This document shows positions 33,346-43,086 of a stretch of DNA of 64,000 nt, piece by piece. A model generated the notes under the pieces. The model saw nothing but the letters and a program-made list of their open reading frames with translations, ran no database searches and was not told the origin of the DNA. How positions within the stretch are numbered: position 1 is the first letter of the stretch; each line of letters starts with the position of its first letter. The DNA is taken from positions 744,001 through 808,000 of the forward strand of contig JAKZHN010000006.1 in assembly GCA_037179335.1 (NCBI GenBank). The letters are read 5' to 3'. The stretch is from Cyclaneusma minus (Eukaryota; Ascomycota; Leotiomycetes; Marthamycetales; Marthamycetaceae). Made by a program: the position numbers and the translations under genes.

Positions 33346-34116
33346 ATGAACAAGCACGCCAGAGCTCTCAAGAAAAAGAGAGCCCTCAACTTCAAAAAAG
33401 CCTCTGCCTTGAAGTCAACAATCCCCAATGCCAATCCTACCCCCATGGTCAAGAGCCGGTTCGGCCGGCTCATTCCCCAAGAACTTCACCGACTCCTCTC
33501 AAACAAATCGGAATCCACAGGGTCCTTCATTCTCTTCCCCGAACTTCCCACCGAACTCCGCCTCAAAATCTGGCGTTACTGCCTCCCACCGCCCGACGTG
33601 GCCCGCGTGAAGTTTCAGAAGTACAACCAATTCTATACCACCGTCCCACCCCCAATCACTCTTTCTATCTGCTACGAATCCCGCCAACTAGCCCTTACTC
33701 ACTACTCTCGCCTCCGTTTCGGCCTCAGTGAAATCTCCCCAATTTATATGGATTACTCCATCGATACACTCTTTATCAGAGACTACGCCGTTTTCTTTGC
33801 GCTTTGGAACGATATGGCAGCCAGCAGAGTCTTGCGAAACAAAGTGAAAAGGCTGGCTGTTGCCGAGTGGGTATTGACGGGTCCCCGTTCGGGGTTTGTG
33901 ATCTTCCGTGTATTGCGGAGTATGAGGAGTCTGGAGAGAGTGGATGTGGTTTATTTTGTTGAGGATGAGAAGAGTGAGAGATATTACATGGCGTTTGCGG
34001 ACAAGATGGGGGAGCTGGTAAGAACAGCGGTGGAGAGACCGTGGAGAAGGAAAAAGGGGTGGAAATGTCCGAAGGTGAGATGTGTGAAGAGTTGTGGTCC
34101 GAGTAGTAGAGACTAA
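33346..34116 (+). CDS. 2EXR-domain protein, array copy 3
   Basis: Single exon, 256 residues. Unlike its paralogues it has a basic N-terminal extension (MNKHARALKKKRALNFKKAS) before the 2EXR part, which starts SFILFPELPTELRLKIWRYC. It also has ITLSICYESRQLALTHYS, YMDYSIDTLFI, and KCPKVRCVKSC near the C-terminus. The Lys-rich extension could be a nuclear or nucleolar signal, or an artefact if translation starts at the internal Met near residue 34. Function unknown. Confidence 0.8.
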   Translation: MNKHARALKKKRALNFKKASALKSTIPNANPTPMVKSRFGRLIPQELHRLLSNKSESTGSFILFPELPTELRLKIWRYCLPPPDVARVKFQKYNQFYTTVPPPITLSICYESRQLALTHYSRLRFGLSEISPIYMDYSIDTLFIRDYAVFFALWNDMAASRVLRNKVKRLAVAEWVLTGPRSGFVIFRVLRSMRSLERVDVVYFVEDEKSERYYMAFADKMGELVRTAVERPWRRKKGWKCPKVRCVKSCGPSSRD

Positions 34117-34595
34117 AAAAGAGACTTTCGTGGAGACCCAGAATTGGCTAGGGAATAAGAAAGTTCCGCAAGTGGTTATGATGGTGTGAAAACTTATGAC
34201 CTAACGCCTGTTGGTGGGGAGGTCTTTACATGGCGCAAGTGCGACGCGTGGCGACAAAGACGGCTTGAAATGGCGTTGCGATGGAAGATGGGAGTTTGGG
34301 CTATGCTTCGAGGCATTCGGAGACATGTCTGTGCGATGAAAGCTCAAGAATCATACTTGAATTTGGGCGCTGGAAGATCTCTGGAATCCCCAAAATATTG
34401 TCAATCATGTGTGCCCCTGACCCTCACTCGTTGTAATGAACACTTGCGAGTTCCAAAGATCTTTCCGCAACCAACGCCATCCCCAATATATATTTGACGC
34501 CATGCAAACCCTCATCCCCAGATAGCCGTTAAGTCGTTAAGTCGTACTATTTGAAAGCGTCCCCCAGAACCCAGTTCTTATCACATACGCACTTC
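34117..34595. other. 3' flanks of 2EXR copies 3 and 4
   Basis: Intergenic between convergent copies. The stretch at 34360-34420 resembles the 3' flank of copy 1 (GGCGCTGGAAGATC against GGGTGTTGGAAGGTC). No gene is supported. Confidence 0.5.
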
Positions 34596-35334
34596 CTATC
34601 GTCGACTCTCCTCAACTTCTTCCAAGGACCAAGCCTGCTCCGCACCCTGGACCAGCATCACAGACCTCACTTGTGGACACCTCCACTCCCCCTCCGTTCC
34701 CCTGCAAATCCTCTCATACTCTGCCCATTTCTTCACTGTCTGCTTTGCGTTAAGTTCCAAAAGTCTCAACTGGTCCGTACTGCTCCATACCTCACTCCTC
34801 AGATTCCTCCTCTGCCCATTTTCTTCAATTTCGACGACCAAGTCCAGTCTATCCAGTCTGCTCAATAAAGTCGGATTTGATTGCTGGATCTCTATCCCAA
34901 GAACGACACATCAAACTATTCCACGCCCGGTGCTTGATCGTCAGATGTCTTACTTTATGTTGCCAATCTTCCTTTCTCGCTACATCGTAGACAAGCCATT
35001 TGAACGCATTTTTGCAGAAATCCGGGGCTTGGGTAGGGTTATCCGCAAAGAGGTAGAGTGCACCGATGTCGTAATCGATATAAACGGGAGTGGTTGTTCC
35101 GTAATCGAGACGTTGGATACGAAGCGGGGAGTAGTGTGCGAGGGTCAGTTGGCGGGATTCGGAGCAGATGAAGAGGGTGATGGGGGCTGGGACGGAGGTT
35201 TTGTAGGCTGGGACGGAGGTGGTGAAGTCAAGGAAATCTTGGAAGATGGGAACGATGCGAGGGGGTGGGAGGCAGAGGTCCCAGATTCTCAGACGGAGTT
35301 CGGGGGGGAGGTTGGGGAAGTGGGTGAAGGACAT
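34596..35334 (-). pseudogene. 2EXR-domain protein, array copy 4, inverted and frameshifted
   Basis: Opposite in orientation to the other copies. The first frame (34849-35334, 161 residues) begins MSFTHFPNLPPELRLRIWDL, with ITLFICSESRQLTLAHYSPL and VYIDYDIGALYLF. It stops at 34849, while a frame offset by one base (34596-34865) continues with SRLDRLDLVVEIEEN and later RCPQVRSVMLV, the shared C-terminal motif. The break lies near 34860-34875. Because the offset has the same direction as in copy 2 but a different position, the two breaks look independent. Confidence 0.7.
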
Positions 35335-37197
35335 GGTGGATTTGTTGTTCTCTGGTATCTTCGTAGACTGGAGGATTGGATGGGATATAAAGGGTTTGGG
35401 GGGACCTTGATGCTACCATGTATCGAATCGTGGTGCTCTCTGATTTGCTCCGCTAGGGTCACGCAAGCACTGCGATGGTGGGACGTGAGCGGAGCGAATA
35501 GATGCCCACCACTTATCTCAAAATGTATTATTTGGGAATGAGGTCTAGTTGGGGAGTGGTTCTTGACGATGGATCGGCGGTTGCTGGGAGAGGAGAGCTG
35601 CAAACTAATAACGGGTTTATAGGATTTGAGAGTCGAGAGCGAGGTCAGGATAATATTAATAGGAATATGGAGATGCGGAGATGTACTGAAGGATCGATTG
35701 GCATTGGAAACTTGGTATACTACCAATCACCCGGACTGTCAGGTTATATCCCTCCAAGCCGTATGCATTGCTTGACTGAAGATGGGAACTGGAGCAAATA
35801 CTCGAAAGCCGAGGGAGAAACCGAAAGTGAGAGGAGTCAAGAAAGAAGTGAAGAAAGGCAAGGAAAGCAAGGAAAAGAGACGCCCACTCGAGTGTCTTTG
35901 ATTTGTAGGTGCGGAATTATGAATGATAGTTCTGGTGATGGCTAATGGATGCCCAAAGGGTCTATGATTGTTGCTATACACCTCACCGTTGAGATGAACA
36001 GTTGCCGTTGCAAGTTTCAGACACCAGTCAGCAATCAATGGCTGTACCATCCCATTGGCCTGCATGTATCCTGTGCAGAATGTGACCCAAGATTGCTCCC
36101 GATCTTGGGCAAGCTTGAACCAAACCTCCTTGATATACCTATGAAAGAAATGTACATTTGTTGTTTTGTGGAAGGCTTTGTCAGTCATTGGACTCACTGG
36201 TGCAGTTTCAGACTTACAAATCAAGGTAGTTTGACAGAATGACGAATGGCAGACTGACAGATAGCAGTAACCATGGAAACAGAAAGGAATGGAGATCTCA
36301 AGTTCCTGAGGTCAATGGCATTGTCTCAGCCCTATATGACCTCGGAGCCATCTTCTTGAGAACGAACAAAAGTCGGTGTCGAGAGTGTCGAGTCCCAGCC
36401 TGCAGCACCACGTGTCGCTGATGCAAGCTCACTGCCACGGCAACAAGTGGGATGCAAGCAACTTGTCCAAAGTGCTTCCAGCAGCATTGGAATAAAATCT
36501 AAAAATCAAGGCGTTTCAATTCAATTCTCCGAAAAAAGAAAGTAGAAATCGATTTAGTTTAGGAAGCATTCAGGAACCGCAGTAGTTTGCGAATGATATC
36601 AAGTGGCTTCGCCCCAACCGACGTCAATTAAGCTCTGGCGCTAAACAGGGCCCGTGCTCGGACCCGGGATCCTGTGCTACCGCGCTAGTGGGGTTGGCGT
36701 GGAGACGCTGGGTCCAGTAAACAAGGCAGGTACGAATTGAAGTGGCTGGGAATACGCATCACCATCCTCAAAGAAATTCGAGAGGCAGGAAAAGAAGAAG
36801 AAGCTATCCAGTACTGTACCAGCCTCCACATTATTCGCGCCGCGGAACAATCTGACAAACTGCTTGTGTTGCTGCTACACTGAGCTACGCTCCCTTCCCT
36901 CTCCAATTCCTCTCTTCTAGCTTTTCTGACCTTTGAAGACGTGCAGTAACATCATACGACTTGGCATTTGCTTGCTGCCACGAATACCTACCCGCTCTAC
37001 TTCTCGCATTCCGAAGCCAATTCGATCGCATTCCTGAATATCTTCAGCTTCTCGAGCTCAACCCGACAACTCGGCGCAGCATTCCATTGCTGCTGTCGGC
37101 CTCTGCTGTCTACACTCCCATTTGTCGCTCCCCTGAAGGAGGACGGGAGTCGTAGCTACCAGGGTCTCCAGCCTGAGCTTCAAAACATTCTTCCAGA
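35335..37197. other. intergenic with a stray 2EXR 3' flank
   Basis: No gene is supported in 1.9 kb. At about 35985-36125 a block with GAGATGAACAGTTGCCGTTG and GCCTGCATGTATCCTGTG resembles the 3' flank of copy 2 (32643-32780). It has plus orientation and no 2EXR gene directly before it, so a further copy may have been deleted or inverted. The right end is probably the leader of the Fig1-type gene. Confidence 0.5.
35985..36125 (+). repeat. orphan copy of 2EXR 3' flank
   Basis: Aligns by eye with 32643-32760, sharing the order GTTGAGA-GAACAGTTGCC, GTTTCA, CAGT, GGCAAT/AGCAAT, then TGCATGTAT and a C/A-rich tail. Identity is moderate. Confidence 0.65.
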
Positions 37198-38214
37198 ATG
37201 GCGGGATCAGAAAGAGTGCGCTTCGCCACGGGCTTTGTGCGTAAGTTGCTACCCATACATTCCTCAATCCGAGAACGTGAAGAATGGACACGCGCTAACA
37301 TCTACCAAAGGCTTCGTACCATTCCTTGGTTATCACCATGTGCTCATGATACTGATAGCTGCATCAGTCATTCTACTATGTAAGCTCTTCCCTGCAAAAC
37401 TCAATTGACCATGTTGTTCATGCTGACCTGTTCCCAGCACTGTTGCTAGCAGGGTGCTCGTCCTCATCCCCGTCGATACCCAATATCTTCCTCATATCCC
37501 TCTACTACGACCAATACACCGCAAATCCTTCTACATCGCAAGTAGACTACAATGTCCATACAGCGATCTCAAATATCGTCGGCGGCGCTGCCTTAGAAGC
37601 ACGAGTAGGCTACTTCGGTATTTGCATAAGCCCTGACGGCGGAGGCTGGCTTTGCAGCAACAATGCCACGAGTCTTGCAGACCAAGTGAGCGTTGATCAA
37701 GACCCGCTGAACCTAATATGGCTTGCGAGTCAATTTAAAGACATGATCGTCTTCCCCTACCTAATGTGTGTTTCTCCCCCTATTCGCCCCTTTCTATCTT
37801 CTCCTTTTCCGAAGAGCAAGACTAACGTCAACCCCCCACAGCATCATCGCCATAATCTTTGCCTTCGTCTGCTTCCTCCTCCTCGCCACCTTCCCCGGCT
37901 GGCACGAAGAAGAAGACGCCGAAGGTTCCGAACGCGAAGTCAAGCCCTTCCCCTCGCGCGCCGTATCCCAAATAGCCCTCGCCATCATCTTCATCGCCTC
38001 CATCTTCGTGCTCGTCTCCGTGCTCTGGCAACATACAGCCTCCGTTGCCGCATCCATAATAGCACAAGACTTGGCGAATGGAAGTGTCAAGAGTGGTGTT
38101 GGTACGACTGCTATGGTGCTTGGTTGGTTTGGTTTTGCGCTGTTTATCATCGTCACTATTGGCTTGTTGGTGATGATCTTGAGTATCAATGTGTTGAGGG
38201 AGACTTTCTCTTGA
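37198..38214 (+). CDS. Fig1-family four-helix membrane protein
   Basis: Four exons: 37198-37240, 37311-37379, 37438-37765 and 37842-38214, for 270 residues. Introns have clear borders, and CTAAC-like branch sites in introns 1 and 3. Fig1 proteins are plasma-membrane regulators of calcium uptake and membrane fusion in mating. Four hydrophobic segments are visible: VLMILIAASVILL (about 24-43), IIAIIFAFVCFLLLATF, IALAIIFIASIFVLVSVLW, and LGWFGFALFIIVTIGLLVMI. The first extracellular loop contains GYFGIC, the family's claudin-like GxFGxC motif. Asn-linked glycosylation signals (NNAT) lie just after it. The C-terminus is short. Confidence 0.85.
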
Positions 38215-38959
38215 CGGCCTTGATTACCCATTTATGAAGAGAAGGGACTTGGGGATTGGGCAAGGGGGGCAAGGAGACGGTGGTGCATCTGATGATTCTT
38301 CTTTCTTCCTTCTTAGCGGAGCATCACGACTTTGACGAGCATGTTTTCGGCAACGACCGCGCAACAACCACAACAACAACAGCAGAAAAAAGATATGGTA
38401 CCACCCTACGGGGTTCCGATATCTGTTGCGTGTAACAACAAAACCGGCGTGCATTGGGTTGGGCGTTCTTGAGGGATTCCCGTTCGGCGACATTAGAGAT
38501 TTCCTGGATTTCTTCTTCCTACTCTGAGTTGCGATTTGCGGCTTGGTCGACCTTGTGGATACGATGCGAAGATACCTCGGAAGTAATGAAATCATATGCT
38601 GCGAATGGGACGAGGTTGTGGAAATTTGTTCTCTTCATGATAGGGAAGGGGGTGGTTAGACTGGTTGTTTCGGATAGGGCTAGCGATTGTGAGGATTCTG
38701 TACATAGCTCCGGTGGAGCGCGAATACTACCTACCCCCTTTGATCACTCACTCATTTTGCTACTATAAAATGCGACTTACGAGTGATGATGTGAGACTCT
38801 GGATAACTAGTGTACCTTGGGCTCGTTACTTGATCCTAACCTCTTTTCCACTCGGCATACTCTAGTTCAAGTTCATGTCCATGCAGCAAGTTCAGGGGCA
38901 CCGCTAAGTGTCAGTAGGTATTTAAACATTCAGCTAGCCACCCATATGATCTCTTCGAT
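38215..38959. other. intergenic, no gene seen
   Basis: The 3' flank of the Fig1-type gene. A minus-strand frame (38224-38595) has one hydrophobic stretch but no recognised domain, and I do not accept it as a gene. Confidence 0.45.
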
Positions 38960-39349
38960 GTCTTGTTGCACGTCGACGAAATAAAGCACCTGCATAGGTT
39001 GCTGGAGACCAGACCACGCCTGGAGAAGACTTTTAGAAGAACACCTGGCAAGGGTGCTTGGAGAGGGCGCCTGGGTATGTCGCCACTCGCCAGGGTAAAA
39101 TGCTTAAGGGGTACCTGAGGAGGACGTTTAAAAGGGAGCCAGGTATGATAGGGAGCCAAGGATGGTAGGGAGTCAGGGATGGAATGGAGCCAGCGAAGGG
39201 TGCATGGAAAGCCTGCCTGGATACCAAGCTTGGGAAGAGTCCCTTGGAAGACGCTTGTGAGAGGATGCCGCACCAGTGAAGGCCGCCTGGAAGGTCTCCT
39301 GGGTACGAGGTCTGGTCCCGGATGTGAATCTATCGACGCACAACAAAAC
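38960..39349. mobile_element. short non-autonomous DNA element, copy A
   Basis: About 390 bp bounded by imperfect inverted ends: GTCTTGTTGCACGTCGAC on the left, and on the right the reverse complement of GTTTTGTTGTGCGTCGAT. No open frame resembling a transposase lies inside. The interior holds short degenerate repeats based on GGGAGCCAGG-like words (39125-39205). No target-site duplication is obvious. It belongs to the family described for copies B to D. Confidence 0.7.
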
Positions 39350-39398
39350 TGACTTGGTTCCAGGCAGTCAGCTCGAGCCAATCATATCACCTCTCTGA

Positions 39399-39430
39399 GT
39401 TTTGTTGCATATCGACCGTCCGGCCGGATG
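39399..39430. mobile_element. lone terminal repeat of the same element family
   Basis: GTTTTGTTGCATATCGACCG, followed by a GTCCGG-rich stretch, matches the left end of the family. Its partner end is not clear; it may pair with the right end at 40020 (reverse complement GTTTTGTTGCATATGAA), in which case copy B is nested inside. Confidence 0.6.
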
Positions 39431-39500
39431 GGGAGCCCACGTCCGTCCGGTTAAAGAATCCTGAGTCGGACGTCTTCTGGCTGTCCCGGAACCACTCGAA

Positions 39501-40020
39501 GTTTTGTAGCACATCGACAGCCTCACCCCGAAAAAGTGATTTTTGAAATTTAGTTTTTAGACCATTAAACAACACCGTCTAATAGAGCTCGAAATTTCAC
39601 ACATATTGATGTATAACATGCCAGGATTTAGAAATCAGGAGGTTATGTAAAAGCGACTTAAAAAAGACTAGTTGGGTATCTTTATACACCAAATTGCGCT
39701 TGCGAGCGCTGAGACCGTGAGACGACAGGTTACTACCGAGTCGACAGAACACTACCTGTCTCGGGTGTCCGGAGGAGGGAACGCGAACTTGCCACTTGGA
39801 GACATGGGAGAAAACCGCAGCGGCGGCCGAGGATGCCAGGGTGGAAATCGAGAGATATACAACAAGACTTGGGAATTAGGAAATTTATGTGATTGGCTGG
39901 CTGTATAGGATTAGGCTAGGTTTTGATACATATCGGCTGGGACCCTGGACGTATGGGTAGGAAGTGTGGGTAGGACGTCTAGGAAGGTCCGGATAGGAAT
40001 CAATTCATATGCAACAAAAC
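39501..40020. mobile_element. short non-autonomous DNA element, copy B
   Basis: Left end GTTTTGTAGCACATCGACAG, right end the reverse complement of GTTTTGTTGCATATGAA. About 520 bp with no transposase-like frame. Pairing of these ends is tentative because another left-type end lies at 39399. Confidence 0.5.
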
Positions 40021-40064
40021 CCGGGTAATGCGATGTGACTGGCTAACTGTTCATATCAGATCAG

Positions 40065-40162
40065 CTTTGTTGCACATCGACTATATCCGGACGGGATCCC
40101 CGGGACGTCAGGGGAAGACCAGCTTCCCGCCCGGACGGACGGACGGTCGATGTGCAACAAAG
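40065..40162. mobile_element. 98-bp miniature inverted-repeat element, copy C
   Basis: Perfect 17-bp terminal inverted repeats, CTTTGTTGCACATCGAC at 40065-40081 and its complement at 40146-40162. The interior is GC-rich, with GTCCG-type repeats near both ends, so the whole element can fold into a hairpin. It has no coding capacity. This is the cleanest small copy of the family. Confidence 0.85.
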
Positions 40163-40420
40163 TCAAAACCCAACTTCGCTTAGAGACCGCTCGGGGTAAA
40201 CAACACAATAGTGCATGCCCAAGAACAAATCTTGCTGAATATGTCCATTACACACTGTTTATCAAGCGCTATAGACACCGTGACCCCTTTCCTGAAGAAG
40301 CCTAGAGCCCTATACTGTAGTAGCCATGTGTATGCAACGCTTTAGAGCCAGCCGTATCCCTCCTCATGTCTCATCCATCCCGCTATCCCCCTATACCCCA
40401 ACTCCAAGACAGCAATTCCC
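40163..40420. other. 3' flank of SLD2
   Basis: Between element copy C and the SLD2 stop codon. Nothing else is seen. Confidence 0.4.
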
Positions 40421-41950
40421 CTACTTCTTCCTCCTAAAGCGACTGTTGTGCGCCGGGCCCCCCTTTGAGCCCGTATTCCTCAACTTCAACCTCTTGAAAT
40501 TCGCATGCGCCGTCGCCTTCACCTTCTTCATGGCCCTGATAATCTTCCCATCCTTATCCCTCTTCGGTGGTTCATCCTCGCTATCCGAGGCAAAATTCCT
40601 GCCTTCTTGGAATGCTGGTAATGGGTATCCGTCGTCGTCCACCAGCTGCGTCTCCGCTACTGCTTCCTCGTCTTCGTCTTTCTCTGCAGCTGCCAATTCG
40701 TCCTCGCTGTCTTCCGTGGGCGGTTCTTCGGTAGTCTTTACACCGACAGTGGGTTTGTGCAACCTCGCAGTCGGCGGCTTCATCTTCACTCTCCTGGTTG
40801 TCCGCTTCTGCCCTTTCTTCTTCCTCTCTCGCATAGGCTGGCCATCTGCTCCCAATGGCACGCCACCCGTCTCATCCTCGCTATCAAATTTCCCGACATC
40901 GTCAAATCCACTCAGCAACATATTCGCCTGGCTATCCTCAACCTGGACTTCTTCTTTGCCAGTTCCATTTGCTTTAACTTTCGGCTGTGTCGGCTTCGTG
41001 ATCCCCGCAGCCTCATTCTCCATCTCTCTCAGAACATCCAATTCCTCGTCCTGAGCATCATCTTCCATTTTCCGCAGGTCGGCAAGTATACTGCTCAAGC
41101 CGCGAACTATCGGTCGTCGCGGCTTCCTCACTATCTCCGGACTTGCTGGGAATTCTGCGTTCTCGTCAAGAGTCTCCAGGGGTGGTCTGTAATCGCGTCG
41201 TAAAAATGCAGGTGTAGCGAATTCTAGCTTTGATACTGATCGCGAAGGAGTAGTAGCAGGTAGAGGCTTGCCGTCCGGACCTTTGCGTTTCATGGGTGTG
41301 GCGAAGGCGTCGAGCATACGGCGTTTACTCTCGGATGTAGGGGTCTTTGAGAAACGTCGTCTCTGAGAGGGGGTTTCTTCTAAGTGTGCTGATGAAGCGG
41401 CGCGTTTGCGCGGGGTCTGGGATAGGAGGCTCTTGCTAGGGGTCTTCTGTAGTGCCGGTTTCTTGGAGGATTCGGGGCTGGAGAGGAGGTCGAAGAGGCC
41501 GAGAACTTGACCGTCCTTTTGTGGTGTCGGGCCAAGGAACGACTTTTTCGCTGGGGTAAAGAGCTTCCGCACGAGAGAGGGAGAGTCGTAGGGGTCGATT
41601 TCGGCGGGATGAAGAGGTTTAGAGGGCGTTTTGTCGACGTGACGGCGCTTGGGAGCAGTGCTGTGCTCTCCTTGTGGTTTGCGCTTCTTCGGCGGTGGGA
41701 TCTTTCCGGATAGGATATCGCGTAGTTTGTTGTACTCGGTATATTTCTGGGCTGCGATTGAAGGGTTAGCCAGCAGTCCTTGTCGGGATAATGGCTTCAT
41801 CTGCGTACCTATGGCGGGGTGCTGCTTGACATCTTCTCTGCCAGCTTTGCGACCGTCGTTCTTGGCAGCAAAGTCTCGTTCCCAAGTCTTTAATTCTGTT
41901 CGTAAGGTGGTAGATTTGAGCGTCAACTGCTCTCTTTCGCTGGCGTCCAT
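40421..41950 (-). CDS. sld2: SLD2/DRC1-type DNA replication regulator
   Basis: Two exons: 41809-41950 and 40421-41751, for 490 residues. Sld2 is phosphorylated by CDK and then binds Dpb11 to start DNA replication. The N-terminus has ELKTWERDFAAKNDGRKAGR and, across the intron, QHPAIAQKYTEYNKLRDIL, the conserved RecQ4/Sld2 N-terminal block. The 57-nt intron (41752-41808, GCTAAC branch site) is a multiple of three without a stop, so unspliced mRNA stays in frame, but removing it restores the conserved block. Many SP and TP sites in residues about 90-260 (for example KTPSKSLLSQTPRKR) fit CDK phosphorylation. The tail is basic (RFRRKK). An inverted-repeat element lies about 170 bp upstream of the ATG. 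Confidence 0.88.
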   Translation of the reverse strand: MDASEREQLTLKSTTLRTELKTWERDFAAKNDGRKAGREDVKQHPAIGTQMKPLSRQGLLANPSIAAQKYTEYNKLRDILSGKIPPPKKRKPQGEHSTAPKRRHVDKTPSKPLHPAEIDPYDSPSLVRKLFTPAKKSFLGPTPQKDGQVLGLFDLLSSPESSKKPALQKTPSKSLLSQTPRKRAASSAHLEETPSQRRRFSKTPTSESKRRMLDAFATPMKRKGPDGKPLPATTPSRSVSKLEFATPAFLRRDYRPPLETLDENAEFPASPEIVRKPRRPIVRGLSSILADLRKMEDDAQDEELDVLREMENEAAGITKPTQPKVKANGTGKEEVQVEDSQANMLLSGFDDVGKFDSEDETGGVPLGADGQPMRERKKKGQKRTTRRVKMKPPTARLHKPTVGVKTTEEPPTEDSEDELAAAEKDEDEEAVAETQLVDDDGYPLPAFQEGRNFASDSEDEPPKRDKDGKIIRAMKKVKATAHANFKRLKLRNTGSKGGPAHNSRFRRKK

Positions 41951-42118
41951 CTTGAATAATTGGGTCGTAGTAGAGAGCAGGATCAAGTTGTGAGTCGTGT
42001 GAGTTGGACGCGACTGTGCTTAAGGATTGAATTGACGCGACCGCGAATCGTGGTCTGATGGTCCAAGCGTCGTGGCGGCCGAACTTCGGCCCACTTTCTC
42101 GGAGTCGTGGTGGCATCC
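41951..42118. promoter_or_regulatory. proximal promoter/leader region of SLD2
   Basis: 168 bp between the SLD2 start and element copy D. No specific factor site is claimed; the call rests on position. Confidence 0.4.
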
Positions 42119-42266
42119 AAGTTTTGTTGCACGTCGGCTTTAGGCTCGCTTCAGGGAGTTTCAGCGCTGTAGATGCCTGGAGCGCTGGCTTCTACAGCGC
42201 CTTTAGGGGACTGGATACCCTGAAGGTGCCCTGGAGGTGCCCTGAAGACGACGTGCAACAAAACTT
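42119..42266. mobile_element. 148-bp miniature inverted-repeat element, copy D
   Basis: Perfect 18-bp terminal inverted repeats: AAGTTTTGTTGCACGTCG at 42119-42136 and its complement at 42249-42266. The pentamer GCATC lies just outside both ends (42113-42117 and 42268-42272), a possible target-site duplication. The interior has short internal repeats (CCCTGAAGGTGCCCTGGAGG). Located in the presumed SLD2 promoter. Confidence 0.85.
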
Positions 42267-42297
42267 TGCATCAAAATTTGAGCGAGTCACATGACTA

Positions 42298-42374
42298 CTA
42301 AGCGAACTTGTCCTCGATCTGGAAGTTCTTCCTCGCCCGCAACCAAGCATCCCATCCATCGACTTCGAAAACAC
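42298..42374 (-). pseudogene. orphan terminal-exon-like fragment
   Basis: On the minus strand, after a possible acceptor (TTCATCAG), the sequence reads VFEVDGWDAWLRARKNFQIE followed by DKFA and a stop at 42298-42300. It looks like the conserved C-terminal end of a protein, but I cannot name the family, and no matching upstream exon is visible between 42380 and 43080. It may be the remains of a gene whose 5' part was lost next to element copy D. Confidence 0.35.
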
Positions 42375-43086
42375 CTGATGAACAATCAGGATTCAGGATT
42401 CACTCTTTCAGAATTCAGAGCTCAATGAGTCAATCCTTCTAAATCCTTGGGCACATTCGTCAGCACTCTCCAGTCGAGTTACTCTGTTGTCTCGATGGGC
42501 TCGGGAGATGAGAACAGAGAACTCAAGGTATGTTGTGACTTGCGAACTTGGTCGGAAACTGTTCTGTCCTTTACCATGCTTAGGGAAGGTACCTGTCGAA
42601 GATCCCAGCTTATCCCGGGCGGTAAAACGAATGGGTTACTGGGTAATTACAGCTCTCTCTATTTCTGCTGTCTGGAGGAAAGAGAATCTCTTCGGCACGA
42701 TATAAGATATTGGTTTACGAAGGTAGGCAGTCACTAATCAGTAGATCTACAAATCTCGAGTGTTGGCTTTCAGTTTTCGATCTCGTATATGGTTCTACTA
42801 CCAGGAGTCTAGAACTCACTTGCAAAGAACAGGTGTCTTTTGACCTTATCTACTATTCTACTGTCTATTAAGGTATATGATATGGTAAGGAGAGCTTCGC
42901 ACCGCTGGTCAAGCCACCGAATGCAATGCTCCTCAACGGAAGTTGACTGGATCAAGGAGAGGATCGAGGAGAGGGGAGGGGAGATGAGAGGATGAAGTGA
43001 GATGACTGGTAGAGGAGAAGATGAGAAGGAAGGGAGAAGCTGAGAGGCTGAGAGGGCAATATGAGAAACCCAAGAACTAACTCAGA
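42375..43086. other. intergenic with purine-rich tract
   Basis: No gene is seen. A strongly purine-biased tract (GAGAGG- and GAAGGG-type words) runs from about 42955 to 43060, downstream of the peptidase pseudogene. Confidence 0.45.

Noticed and set aside
36651..36690. tRNA-like boxes on the minus strand (TAGCGCGGTAGCAC and GGGTCCGAGCAC)
   Set aside because: The A-box-like and B-box-like words are only about 8 bases apart and there is no anticodon arm or acceptor stem, so it is not a tRNA gene; at most a SINE-type scrap.
38224..38595. 123-codon minus-strand frame with one hydrophobic segment
   Set aside because: No recognisable family, no clear promoter or conserved motif; it lies in the 3' flank of the Fig1-type gene.
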